Shown: positions 15,468 to 24,645 of the stretch, piece by piece | Numbering within the stretch: position 1 is the stretch's first letter | How the letters are laid out: the number at the start of each line of letters is the position of its first letter | Source of the DNA: JANSWY01 sp965267245 | GTDB lineage: Bacteria; Bacteroidota; Bacteroidia; Cytophagales; Cyclobacteriaceae | Assembly: GCA_965267245.1 (NCBI GenBank) | Contig: OZ253939.1 | Coordinates: forward strand, 868,001 to 932,000 | DNA length: 64,000 nt | Direction: 5' to 3' | Translations under genes and position numbers: made by a program | Notes under the pieces: model-generated | What the model was told of the DNA's origin: nothing | The model's input: the letters and a program-made list of their open reading frames with translations, nothing else | Databases searched by the model: none

Positions 15468-18080
15468 ATGAAACATCCAGAATTACCCAAAATCCCCTAC
15501 CTCCTATTCCAATGGTTCTGTAAAGAAGATTTATTTGAAGAGCTTGAAGGAGACCTGGAAGAATCTTTCCTGGAAAACAGAAGACTGCATGGCCTGCAAA
15601 AGGCTCGTCGGATTTATTGGCGTGAAGTTTTCAGAATGATAAGACCCAGTGTTCTTTCCAGACCAAAAAATGGTCCTGGATATCAATTGGCATTATTAGT
15701 CAGCTATGTGAATATCTCTCTGAGAAATATTAAAAGACACAAACTCTTTTCATTTATCAATATCTTTAGTTTGTCAGTCGCCATGTCCAGTGGATTGTTG
15801 GTGATCGGTATGATCTCAGACCTCCTTAAATTCGATGAATTTCATCAGCACAAAGACAAAATCTACAGGGTCATTTCCACCCCTTATCTCCAGGAACAGG
15901 CACAAAAAACCAAAGCTTCTTCCCCTTTTCATCTTGGCTATGAATTATCACAGCAAGTCCCCAATATTCAGGTCACAAGGTTAGGCAGACATCTTGCAGG
16001 TGATGCTGTGGCCAATGAAAAGAAAGTTTTCTATAAAGGGATTTATGCAGAAGACAATTTCTTTGACTTCTTCTCATTCGAATTACTAAAAGGAGATCCC
16101 TATAATTGCTTGAGAGAATCACATACACTTCTAATTTCTGAGAGTTTTGCCAATAAAGTATTTGACGACACTAATCCAATCGGAGAATTTATTGCGCTTG
16201 AAGGACTTGGAACATTCTCTATTACCGGAATTATTGCTGATGCTCCCCAATTCTCACACATACAGTTTGATGTAATTGCATCATTGGCAACTGTTATGAA
16301 ACTGGAAAAAGAGGGCATTTTTCATGCTGCACATGATGATTGGGAAAACATAAACAGGTATTTCACATACATTTTTATTCCAGGAGAACAAGAAAAGGAT
16401 AATGTTGACCACTGGTTAAACTCAGTTGCACCAGGTTACTATACCTCACCAGAGGAATTCAATGCCTCATTTGAGCTTCAAGCTATAAACAAAATTGTTC
16501 CGGGACCTAATATCAGTGATTCCATCGGACCGAAAATGATTTATCTCCCTATCATAATCCTGTCCATTATAGCGGGAGCCATTTTATTATCAGCGATATT
16601 CAATTACACCAATCTATCTATGGCCCGTTCATTAAGAAGAGCCCGAGAAGTTGGAATCAGAAAACTAAATGGAGCCAGTGGAAGATCTGTATTCATGCAA
16701 TTCTCTATTGAAGCAGTTGTGCTTTCATTGTTATCACTTGGGTTTGGCTTGGCTATCTTCTTGATTCTAAGAAATGAATTCATAGAAATACTTCCTCGGG
16801 CTAAAGAAATGGTTACACTACAGCTCACTCCTGAATTGTTGGGTTGGTTTATTGGATTTGCCATCGCTACTGGATTAATTGCCGGAGTAGCTCCCTCACT
16901 CTTCTTCTATAAAATTGAAGTCATCAAGGCACTACGATCAGGAAGTGTGTTACGTGCTTTGTCTGGCATTAGCTTTAGAAAAGCTCTCATTGTTGCACAG
17001 TTTAGTTTGAGTATCATTTTTATATTGTCTGTGACCATTACACACAAACAATACAGGTATTCCCTGAATAAAGACCTGGGTTTTGACCAGTCGAACATAC
17101 TGAACATTGACTTGCAGAAGAATGACCCAGAGATTTTAAGAAGTGAATTACTCAAACTTCCTGAGGTATCATCAGTTTCATTTTCTTCATACACGCCGGG
17201 AATTGGTTCATGGAGGCATTCAAAGCTAGTAGATCCCAGAAACAATGACACACTTTGGGTACATCAGATCCATACAGATGCCTACTACCTAAACAATATG
17301 AAAATAGATTTAATCGCAGGAAGATCATTTCAACCTAATGAAAATACTTCCATTGAATCTACGATGATCGTCAATGAGACTTTTCTAAGAAATTTCGGGA
17401 TCAATAGTGCCGCAGAAGCAATAGGTATGACATTTAACGTGGACTTAAATAACCTTCAGATAATCGGTGTGATCAAAGACATTATTTACGCCAACCTGGA
17501 AGAACCAATCAAGAGTTTTGTTATCAGGAACAAATATCCTTATGAAGTAGCTTGTGTTAAATTGGCTACCAATGACTATTTAGAAGTTTACAACAAAATT
17601 GAAAATACGTGGGATGAGATTGACAAAGACAACCGGTTAAATGCCTCATTTTATGAGCACCAATTAGAGGACTACTACACATTTCTGGTGGACTTCATGA
17701 AAATATTCGGATTTATCGGCTTCCTGGCTGTTTCAATCAGTTGCCTAGGTCTTTTCGGAATTGCCATTTACTCCACCGAAATTCGAATGAAAGAAATAGG
17801 AATCAGAAAAACATTTGGCGCATCTGAGCAAGGTATTATTTTCATGCTATCCAGGGGCTTTCTCAAACTGGTTTCAATAGCAATAATCATAGGGGTCCCA
17901 ATTTGTTATCTGCTGTTTGATAGAGTCATTTTGGCACAACAGGTGTTTAGAACGGATATTTCGATCGTGGAAATAGGAATTTGTGTTATCTCTCTGATGA
18001 CCTTATGTTTATTGACTATTATCACACAGACCTGGCGTGCTGCCAGGAAAAACCCTTCTGCTATTTTAAGAGATGAGTAG
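15468..18080 (+). CDS. ABC transporter permease, FtsX/MacB type with N-terminal prefix domain
   Basis: An 870-residue permease. Residues 1-70 form a soluble prefix domain (FQWFCKEDLFEELEGDLEE) seen only in PadR-linked permeases. The first MacB-like periplasmic domain follows TM1 (about 98-118). Three helices at about 365-485 carry the FtsX motif GIRKLNGAS, then comes a second periplasmic domain and a final FtsX block with EIGIRKTFGAS near residue 780. It resembles two fused MacB permease halves but has no ATPase domain, and no nucleotide-binding subunit is encoded nearby. The substrate is unknown; such permeases may work in mechanotransmission or signal sensing instead of transport. Forms a unit with padR at 15113. 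Confidence 0.88.
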   Translation: MKHPELPKIPYLLFQWFCKEDLFEELEGDLEESFLENRRLHGLQKARRIYWREVFRMIRPSVLSRPKNGPGYQLALLVSYVNISLRNIKRHKLFSFINIFSLSVAMSSGLLVIGMISDLLKFDEFHQHKDKIYRVISTPYLQEQAQKTKASSPFHLGYELSQQVPNIQVTRLGRHLAGDAVANEKKVFYKGIYAEDNFFDFFSFELLKGDPYNCLRESHTLLISESFANKVFDDTNPIGEFIALEGLGTFSITGIIADAPQFSHIQFDVIASLATVMKLEKEGIFHAAHDDWENINRYFTYIFIPGEQEKDNVDHWLNSVAPGYYTSPEEFNASFELQAINKIVPGPNISDSIGPKMIYLPIIILSIIAGAILLSAIFNYTNLSMARSLRRAREVGIRKLNGASGRSVFMQFSIEAVVLSLLSLGFGLAIFLILRNEFIEILPRAKEMVTLQLTPELLGWFIGFAIATGLIAGVAPSLFFYKIEVIKALRSGSVLRALSGISFRKALIVAQFSLSIIFILSVTITHKQYRYSLNKDLGFDQSNILNIDLQKNDPEILRSELLKLPEVSSVSFSSYTPGIGSWRHSKLVDPRNNDTLWVHQIHTDAYYLNNMKIDLIAGRSFQPNENTSIESTMIVNETFLRNFGINSAAEAIGMTFNVDLNNLQIIGVIKDIIYANLEEPIKSFVIRNKYPYEVACVKLATNDYLEVYNKIENTWDEIDKDNRLNASFYEHQLEDYYTFLVDFMKIFGFIGFLAVSISCLGLFGIAIYSTEIRMKEIGIRKTFGASEQGIIFMLSRGFLKLVSIAIIIGVPICYLLFDRVILAQQVFRTDISIVEIGICVISLMTLCLLTIITQTWRAARKNPSAILRDE

Positions 18081-18258
18081 TTGATGAGATATAGTAAAAC
18101 AAAATATCCTATTATTCTGATAAAGGCACAATTTAAATGGGCTATTATACAGTCAACTTGAAGAAAACCCCCGAATTTCTCAAAGAATTTTCTTTCTGAT
18201 GTTCAGGGTGTATCTTTCTTAGAAATCTGCATTTACGGCTATAACAAACCTTTTTCTG

Positions 18259-19335
18259 ATGATTTACCGAACAAGAAATACTATTTATTTCATGCTCATA
18301 TGGCTATGCATATTTTCTATTTCCTGTATTCAGGAAGTAGAACCCTATGTAGAAAGTGATCGAAATTTAGTCATCACTTCCAGCTTTACTAATGTCCCTG
18401 GAAAACACTCTGTTAGAGTCTTCTTTACAACTGACTTTAATGAAAGACTTGAGTTTGTAAGTGATGCGATTGTGCGCATAGAGGCTGGAGATGGCACTAT
18501 ACTCGATTACGAATACAATAACTATGGGTACTATTACCTTTGTGAACCTGCAAGTGGTATTCCTGGTCAAACATATAAGTTGAGTGTTATACTTGGGGAT
18601 AATACCCATTATGAATCCACCGTTGACACTTTATACCTCCCTCCCCCAATTACAACAATTGAACATCAACTGAATCAAACTGAAATTGGATCACTGGTTG
18701 ATTTCAATATTTCTTACTCTGATGATCTAAACACCAGGAATTACTACAGATGGAATTATCTGGGTACCTATCAGGTAGAAGCCCCCTTGCCTAGAGAACT
18801 AACTTATAGGTACTGTTGGGCAAAGCAATTTGATCATGAAATCATACTGGTTGATCAGGATCTTTTTTATGATGGAAGAACTGTTGAGCATAAACCACTT
18901 TTCTCAATTCCATTAGATCGAAAGTTCAATATAGGTTTTGATATGCAAATCATTCAAAAGAGAGTTTCAAAAGACACTTACCGATATTGGAATGCAGTTG
19001 ACAATCAAAGAAAAAACAAAGGGTCAATTTTCGAGAAAGCGAATTATCAAATCAGGGGGAACATCACCAATGTAGATAATCCGGAAGAGTTAGTCCTTGG
19101 CTATTTTGAAGTGGCAGGAGTTCAAACAAAGAGAATCTTCATAGATGAGTATGCCGGTAAATGGGGTCCTGTTATCTGTTCAGATTGCTCATGTAAGTGC
19201 TGGGACTGCCATTATTTCGGAAGTCAGGCAACCAACAAAGTACCAGATTTCTGGCCATATAATCCATACGGTGAAGAAAGAATTCTTAGAAAATCATTCT
19301 GTTCTAATTGCAGGTTTACACCAGAAGGTGCATAA
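18259..19335 (+). CDS. DUF4249-family lipoprotein
   Basis: A 358-residue protein with signal peptide and lipobox ISC (Cys about residue 23) followed by IQEVEPYVE, the usual opening of DUF4249 proteins. Beta-rich strands and the motif NPEELVLGYFEVAGVQ support the family. The C-terminal part has a cysteine-rich knot (CSDCSCKCWDC, then CSNC) and the conserved PDFWPYNPYGEE. Such proteins are normally encoded directly beside a SusC/TonB-dependent receptor and act at the outer membrane; here no receptor is adjacent. The ATG at 18259 is well placed. The 178-bp spacer before it shows no terminator or gene. Function is unknown. Confidence 0.75.
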   Translation: MIYRTRNTIYFMLIWLCIFSISCIQEVEPYVESDRNLVITSSFTNVPGKHSVRVFFTTDFNERLEFVSDAIVRIEAGDGTILDYEYNNYGYYYLCEPASGIPGQTYKLSVILGDNTHYESTVDTLYLPPPITTIEHQLNQTEIGSLVDFNISYSDDLNTRNYYRWNYLGTYQVEAPLPRELTYRYCWAKQFDHEIILVDQDLFYDGRTVEHKPLFSIPLDRKFNIGFDMQIIQKRVSKDTYRYWNAVDNQRKNKGSIFEKANYQIRGNITNVDNPEELVLGYFEVAGVQTKRIFIDEYAGKWGPVICSDCSCKCWDCHYFGSQATNKVPDFWPYNPYGEERILRKSFCSNCRFTPEGA

Positions 19336-19462
19336 GGAAAAGCCAAATTTCGATCATTACTCTATGAAGATTATTGTAACGTTGTAACATCAGCCAAATT
19401 AATTCGATTTTAATTGTATCTTTTTTCAAATCCAGCATTCTGAAGGAAATGAATAAAAGATC

Positions 19463-20029
19463 ATGCTGTTACCAACTGTGAAAGATAAACTTGTATTCCA
19501 TGAAGAGGACCAGGTCCTGGTTGAGAAATCACAAAGTGATCCCAGGTACTTTGAGGTACTTTACAACAAGTACTTTCACCAGATCTTTTCATTTGTTTTT
19601 AACAGAGTTAGAGACAAGGATCATGCTGCAGACCTAACATCCAAAGTATTCATAAAGGCCTATACCAACATTTCTAAATTTGAATACAAGGAGGTACCCT
19701 ATTCTGCATGGCTTTTTCGGGTAGCCATCAATGAAACCAATATGTTTTTTCGAGCACACTCAAAAGAGCGATTTGTGGTGCTAAATGACCGGATGGCTGA
19801 AGTAATCGCCGAGGGTACTGCTGAACAATCCATTTACGATCAACCAGTTTTCAGGGAAAAGCTAAAGAAAGCGCTTGACAGCTTATTACCCGACGATCTG
19901 GAACTAATTGAATTACGGTTTTTCGAGGAAATGTCTTTTCGGGAAGTCGGTCAGGTTCTTGGAATTACTGAGAACTATGCAAAAGTAAAAACCTACAGGG
20001 TTTTAAATAAACTAAGAAAAGCATTCTAA
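19463..20029 (+). CDS. ECF-type RNA polymerase sigma factor
   Basis: A 188-residue sigma-70 factor of the extracytoplasmic function group. Region 2 (about 25-95) includes FNRVRDKDHAADLTSKVF and YSAWLFRVAINE. Region 4 (about 130-185) has LLPDDLELIELRFFEEMSF, then the HTH REVGQVLGITENYAKVKTYR. The ATG at 19463 starts a run of four genes spaced by 2 bp, a 4-bp overlap and a 1-bp overlap, so it leads an operon. The next gene, a membrane protein with a TonB-like domain, occupies the anti-sigma position. The sigma factor may control the T9SS cargo genes that follow and itself; that is inference. Confidence 0.92.
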   Translation: MLLPTVKDKLVFHEEDQVLVEKSQSDPRYFEVLYNKYFHQIFSFVFNRVRDKDHAADLTSKVFIKAYTNISKFEYKEVPYSAWLFRVAINETNMFFRAHSKERFVVLNDRMAEVIAEGTAEQSIYDQPVFREKLKKALDSLLPDDLELIELRFFEEMSFREVGQVLGITENYAKVKTYRVLNKLRKAF

Positions 20030-20031
20030 CA

Positions 20032-20751
20032 ATGAAAGATATTAAATACACATTTGATCATAACCGGCTTGTCCTTCCGGAAGACGAGATAGGATTGCTA
20101 AAGGATTTTGATGCCGTTTATGCAGGTATCAGTGATGCCAATAATGGCTTCTCATCTACTCATAAATGGATTATTGGGTCTGTAGGTATGATTCTATTGA
20201 TAGCAGGATCATTCTATTTCTCAAGAGAGATATCAACACAAAACCCAGCCAATATTATTAGTTATGAGGTTGACAGCCAATTCGATATGCCAAGAGATCA
20301 GTTGCTCCCAATTGATATTTCAAAAATCGAGATCATACAGGAGGTACATCCAAATGAGCCAAAGGAATCAACTACTGTATCAAATATTGAACAAGTAAAT
20401 GATAAAGCTGCAGATACCCTGGAAAACCCTATTCAGTTCCAGCAAACACAATTCTCTCCAGCTATACCAGAAATCGGATTAGATAGCTTCTACACATACT
20501 TAAAAGCCAATGTTAGGTACCCCGAAGAAGTAACTGACTCTATTGAAGGAAGAGTAAATGTAAAGTTTACTGTAAATGAAGATGGTTCAATATCAGATAT
20601 AACCATCGTCCAGTCTCTTGGGGAGGCTTTTGATCAGGAGGCGATTAGACTGGTCAATGAAATGCCTGCCTGGAAGCCAGCTTATGCCAACAGTTTGCCT
20701 GTTTCAACTAAAAAACAAATCTCCATCATCTTTGAAAAAAATCAACAATGA
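20032..20751 (+). CDS. TonB C-terminal domain membrane protein in anti-sigma position
   Basis: A 239-residue protein. Residues 1-43 are cytoplasmic, one transmembrane helix lies at about 46-64, an extended Pro/Glu-rich linker follows (about 75-150), and a TonB C-terminal domain ends the protein (FYTYLKANVRYPEEV, then EGRVNVKFTVNEDGSISDI and AWKPAY). TonB domains contact outer-membrane receptors. Position directly after the ECF sigma factor and the short N-terminal cytoplasmic region suggest a fused anti-sigma/energy-transducing or stress-sensing role, but no classical anti-sigma motif is visible. It overlaps the next gene by 4 bp (ATGA). Confidence 0.75.
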   Translation: MKDIKYTFDHNRLVLPEDEIGLLKDFDAVYAGISDANNGFSSTHKWIIGSVGMILLIAGSFYFSREISTQNPANIISYEVDSQFDMPRDQLLPIDISKIEIIQEVHPNEPKESTTVSNIEQVNDKAADTLENPIQFQQTQFSPAIPEIGLDSFYTYLKANVRYPEEVTDSIEGRVNVKFTVNEDGSISDITIVQSLGEAFDQEAIRLVNEMPAWKPAYANSLPVSTKKQISIIFEKNQQ

Positions 20752-23114
20752 AAAAAGTCATTTTAAGTATATCACTACTGTTCTTGTGCTCCATAGGTAT
20801 CGCTCAAACAGATAGTACGTATCGGCACCCATTTTCAATTGATCCTGATACCTTATTTGAGTACAACAATCAGTATATCTCAGGTGAATTTATTGACCTG
20901 GATAGAAATGGGTCAATTGAGCTTGTCAATTACTACGCACGCGAAAACCAACAATACCTCATCAGGTATGACCTCAACTTTGGGGTTACTGTTGATACCA
21001 TTCAACTCCCAAAATTAGAGAATGCGCAAGTTGTGTTTGAAAACTATGACTCCAAAGGGAATGATGAATTGATCTATCATAATAGTCAAACTATCTACGT
21101 CCTTGCAATTGATTGGAATGAACACAAGCTTGAAAAGATTGATTCCCTACAGGGAAATATCGAAATAAGCAATCTTACAGTTGCTGATTTAGACCTGAAC
21201 ACTCAAAAAGAACTGATCTTTAGTGGAACTCATCAAAGTGAACCAGGTTTATACTCAGCTCAAAGACAAAACGGAATTTGGGATATTCAAAAATTAGGAG
21301 ATTTACCGGATTTCTTTAACATCCACAGGTGGGTCAATGATCCATATCCCAAGGTCTTTTCCTTCCTAAATGATAGCTTAAAGGTGTTATCAAATAGTTT
21401 AGATACTGTTGCGTTAGACACAGCTATTTATTTACCAGGCAAAATAATTTCTTCTGAGTTCGGTAACCTGGATAATTCAGACACACTTGATTTGATTATA
21501 AGTGTGACAGGTGTGACTGAGGGAACTTATGTCATGTTTGACAATTCTTTTGAGTTTTTACAAATTGATTCATCAACTGCTGAAAAAATATTCATTGGTG
21601 ATGTGAACGGGGACCAATTACAGGAAACAATAATTCAGAGTTCTACGGATATAAACTACTTTCAAAATACTAATTCCGTCTTGTCTTCTGAGGTAATGCT
21701 AGGTGGGTCAGATTTAATTCCGGGTGATTATGATTATGACGGTGACCTGGATTTTGTTCATGTTATTGATGGTAACATTTTACGCTATCAAAACGAATCA
21801 AATAACAATGAAGCACCCGGATTCCCAACTGGCTTACTGGCATTTCCTTTTGGTGACCAGATAAGAATACAATGGGATCCTTCATCAGATGACCATAGTA
21901 ACCAAATATCATATGATCTCAATATCTGGAAGGAAGGTGAAGATTCTGAGCCCATTATTACAGGAGCTATTGACTCTGCTTATTCACGAACAAAAGTAAC
22001 TGAAGGCAACTTTGGGTATCTCGAATATGCTGAATTAAACCAATTGTCAGTTGGAAGCTATGTATACTTTGTTGCCCCTATTGATGACGCCTATTTTGGA
22101 TCATCAAAACCTGGACATGGAGAGCCCGCCAGGTTCATAATTTGTGAAAATCAGGTTTACACTCAAATCAGTCGTTGCGAGGGAACCCTGGAGGAATTTT
22201 CAGTCGGAGATTCATTGCACTGGTATTCAGAACAATTTGGTTATCTGGGCGAAACAGATACTCTACACTATGAATTTCAGACAGGTGACCGATTAGTTGC
22301 CTCTTCTGGAAATGCAACTGAATGTAGTGATTATTACTCCTGGGAGCTATTTATTCTGGAGGAGAACAAATTAAACGTTGTAGAAACGATTTGTTTAGGT
22401 GATTCTACCTTTATCAATTATGAAACAAATCAATTGCCTTTTGATAGTTTAAACTGGATATCATCTAATGGGTATTCTGATACCACCCAACTCATCACCA
22501 TTCCAGTACAATCAGATTTTAGCATATTGGTCAATAGATATGTAGCAGGATGTTCTGTAACTGATACCTTCGCCATTGTTTCAAGTAAACCATTTCCACA
22601 AATCTCCCCTACTTCCGCCACAATTACGGCGACAGAATCTGTGACAGTTACCTACGATCCCACCTATAGTTATACATGGAATCCAAATACCGGTGTTCAG
22701 GTAATCGAGGCAGGAATTGTAGAACTATCCCCGATGCAGACTACCATCTACTTCGTGAATGTAGAAGATAGTGCTGGTTGTGCGGTACAGGAAATAGTTG
22801 AGATAACTGTAGGGCAAACAGCCTATTTACCCGAACTATTCACACCTAATGGTGATGGAAGAAATGATAGGTTTAGAATTTTGGGTTTAACAAGAGCCAG
22901 GCAGTTCCAATTTCAAATCAAAGACAAACGAGGGAATCAGGTCTATGAAACCAACAGCATTTTGGATTTGTCTGGAATAGGTTGGAACGGCGATCACAAT
23001 GGACAACCAGTTCCTACAGGAACATATTTCTGGTCAGTACGGGGTGTTGACGAGCAAGGTGAGACAATTCTCATAAATGGTATGGATGCAGGAATAGTAA
23101 ACTTATTGAGGTAA
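20748..23114 (+). CDS. T9SS type B sorted surface protein (CHU_C domain)
   Basis: A 788-residue secreted protein. It has a signal peptide ending near IGIAQ. About 370 residues resemble FG-GAP/VCBS-like repeats with Asp-rich loops (DLDLNTQKE, DVNGDQLQE, GDYDYDGDLDF). A fibronectin-like region follows, then two Ig-like segments. The C-terminus (from about residue 692) is the CHU_C/gliding-motility domain: ELFTPNGDGRNDRF, QIKDKRGNQVYE and GWNGDHNGQPVPTGTYFW. This tail directs type IX secretion and sorting. Coupled by overlap to the TonB-domain gene before it and the PorP/SprF-like gene after it. The cargo probably stays attached to the cell surface; ligand unknown. Confidence 0.85.
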   Translation: MKKVILSISLLFLCSIGIAQTDSTYRHPFSIDPDTLFEYNNQYISGEFIDLDRNGSIELVNYYARENQQYLIRYDLNFGVTVDTIQLPKLENAQVVFENYDSKGNDELIYHNSQTIYVLAIDWNEHKLEKIDSLQGNIEISNLTVADLDLNTQKELIFSGTHQSEPGLYSAQRQNGIWDIQKLGDLPDFFNIHRWVNDPYPKVFSFLNDSLKVLSNSLDTVALDTAIYLPGKIISSEFGNLDNSDTLDLIISVTGVTEGTYVMFDNSFEFLQIDSSTAEKIFIGDVNGDQLQETIIQSSTDINYFQNTNSVLSSEVMLGGSDLIPGDYDYDGDLDFVHVIDGNILRYQNESNNNEAPGFPTGLLAFPFGDQIRIQWDPSSDDHSNQISYDLNIWKEGEDSEPIITGAIDSAYSRTKVTEGNFGYLEYAELNQLSVGSYVYFVAPIDDAYFGSSKPGHGEPARFIICENQVYTQISRCEGTLEEFSVGDSLHWYSEQFGYLGETDTLHYEFQTGDRLVASSGNATECSDYYSWELFILEENKLNVVETICLGDSTFINYETNQLPFDSLNWISSNGYSDTTQLITIPVQSDFSILVNRYVAGCSVTDTFAIVSSKPFPQISPTSATITATESVTVTYDPTYSYTWNPNTGVQVIEAGIVELSPMQTTIYFVNVEDSAGCAVQEIVEITVGQTAYLPELFTPNGDGRNDRFRILGLTRARQFQFQIKDKRGNQVYETNSILDLSGIGWNGDHNGQPVPTGTYFWSVRGVDEQGETILINGMDAGIVNLLR

Positions 23115-24577
23115 TGAAAAGGATTTTATTATCAATCATGTTATTGATGTGTTCTGTGATGGCACATTCACAAATTCTGCTTTCACAGGACTACTTTATT
23201 CAGGAAAGGTATAATCCTGCATCAGTGATTGATTTAAAATCCCTTACTTTCAAAGCGATACACAGAAGACAGACTTTTTTACAAGGTGATGTTTTCCAAA
23301 CAAGCTATTTCTCAATAGGTTTTCCATTTTTCAATAGATCCCGGAAGTGGTCTGCCATCAACATTTCATTTTATCAGAACACCACGGATAATCTACAAAT
23401 TTTCCATAAAAATGAAGTGTATGGAAATTATGCTGTTGGCATAGATCTAACTGAATATACTTCTCTGAGTATGGGGGTTGGTTTTAATTACAGCAATTAC
23501 TCAGTTGATTTAAGTGGTCTGACTACAGCTTCTCAGTACCTGGCAGGTCAGGGGTTCGATATTTCTCTACCGAATGGCGAAATAATGAATACACACAGAA
23601 GCAACAATGGGAGCTTTGGGTTTGGCACTGTGCTACAAAAAATAAACAAAAAGAATCAACCCCTGATATCAACAGGTATATCATTCCTGAACTTCAGAAC
23701 TTTCAAATGGGGTCCTGATGACACTACTCCAGAAAAACTGCTTATCCGGGGGAATGGTCTAAAATGGTTTGATCTCAACAGGACAACACGTCTGGCAGGA
23801 GAATTGATCTATAATTATCAGAATACTGTCAACTCGTTAGCAGTCGGACCAAGATTGAGTCACACGGTCCGAAAAAGCTACAGAAATCCGGTTTTTTATG
23901 GTGAAGTCCTGGCAATTTTAAGATATGATACCAGAGAATTTATTTCAACCGGAATGCAACTCGAAAAGGAACAACTTACAATAAACCTGGCATTCGATTT
24001 TTACTGGAATAAAGCCATCAATAACGCCATTGAGGTAGGAGTATCCTTCCATTTAAAACCGAAAAGAATACCACCTAAAAGAAGATCTATAAGGATAAGG
24101 CCTCCCATCCCTATCAAATCAGAACCAGACAGTATATCCAGACCTGACACTGTATTGTCGCCTCCTGTTCATTCAACTGACACTGTAGTGATCAACAATG
24201 ATTCAGAAACCGATAATGGATACGATGTAGGATTTGCCCTTGACAGGTTGTACATACTGTATTTTCAATTTGGTGAATTTGATCTATCTCAAAACGCCAT
24301 CAAATACCTGGATCAGGTTGTTAAAGAACTCAAGAAAAGCCCATCCTACCTTGTCAATTTATATGGGCATACAGATAATATCGGAGATGCATCCAGTAAC
24401 ATCCTGCTATCTGTGGAAAGAGCAAATAGCGTTAAAAACTATCTGTTGTGGCAAGGGATCGATGAAGAACGAATAAATGTCTTTGGAGAAGGTGAAAGTA
24501 GACCTTTGGCACCAAATGATACCAGGGAAGGCAGAAATGTAAATAGACGTGTAGAAATCAAGGTAGTAGACCATTAA
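23114..24577 (+). CDS. PorP/SprF-like outer-membrane protein fused to OmpA domain
   Basis: A 487-residue protein. A signal peptide (ending near AHSQ) leads into a roughly 300-residue PorP/SprF-type beta-barrel (DYFIQERYNPASV, then FGFGTVLQKINKK and FYWNKAINNAIEVGVSF). A Pro/Arg-rich linker (about 315-360) joins an OmpA/MotB peptidoglycan-binding domain (about 375-486: YFQFGEFDLSQNA, NLYGHTDNIG, SVERANSVKNYL, NRRVEIKV). PorP/SprF proteins pair with a T9SS type B cargo and help display it; here the cargo lies directly upstream with a 1-bp overlap. The fused OmpA domain would tie the barrel to the cell wall. Most PorP/SprF proteins are only about 300 residues long, so the fusion is notable. Confidence 0.82.
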   Translation: MKRILLSIMLLMCSVMAHSQILLSQDYFIQERYNPASVIDLKSLTFKAIHRRQTFLQGDVFQTSYFSIGFPFFNRSRKWSAINISFYQNTTDNLQIFHKNEVYGNYAVGIDLTEYTSLSMGVGFNYSNYSVDLSGLTTASQYLAGQGFDISLPNGEIMNTHRSNNGSFGFGTVLQKINKKNQPLISTGISFLNFRTFKWGPDDTTPEKLLIRGNGLKWFDLNRTTRLAGELIYNYQNTVNSLAVGPRLSHTVRKSYRNPVFYGEVLAILRYDTREFISTGMQLEKEQLTINLAFDFYWNKAINNAIEVGVSFHLKPKRIPPKRRSIRIRPPIPIKSEPDSISRPDTVLSPPVHSTDTVVINNDSETDNGYDVGFALDRLYILYFQFGEFDLSQNAIKYLDQVVKELKKSPSYLVNLYGHTDNIGDASSNILLSVERANSVKNYLLWQGIDEERINVFGEGESRPLAPNDTREGRNVNRRVEIKVVDH

Positions 24578-24583
24578 TTCTTC

Positions 24584-24599
24584 AATGGTTGTAACCATT
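24584..24599. promoter_or_regulatory. perfect dyad AATGGTT-GT-AACCATT before padR
   Basis: A 16-bp perfect dyad 46 bp before the padR ATG at 24646. Upstream, ACCATT (24570-24575) can pair instead with AATGGT (24584-24589), giving two mutually exclusive hairpins across the end of the PorP-OmpA gene. It could be a PadR operator, the terminator of the previous operon (no T tract), or both. TACATTTG at 24630-24637 fits the Bacteroidetes -7 element TAnnTTTG. Confidence 0.45.
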
Positions 24600-24629
24600 A
24601 ATCTTAAAACCCGTTTCTCCTATTAGTTT

Positions 24630-24637
24630 TACATTTG
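24630..24637 (+). promoter_or_regulatory. candidate -7 box TACATTTG for padR
   Basis: An exact match to the Bacteroidetes -7 consensus TAnnTTTG, 8 bp before the padR ATG. This would give an almost leaderless transcript. No clear -33 TTTG is found at the right distance, so confidence is limited. Confidence 0.35.
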
Positions 24638-24645
24638 GGTAAATA

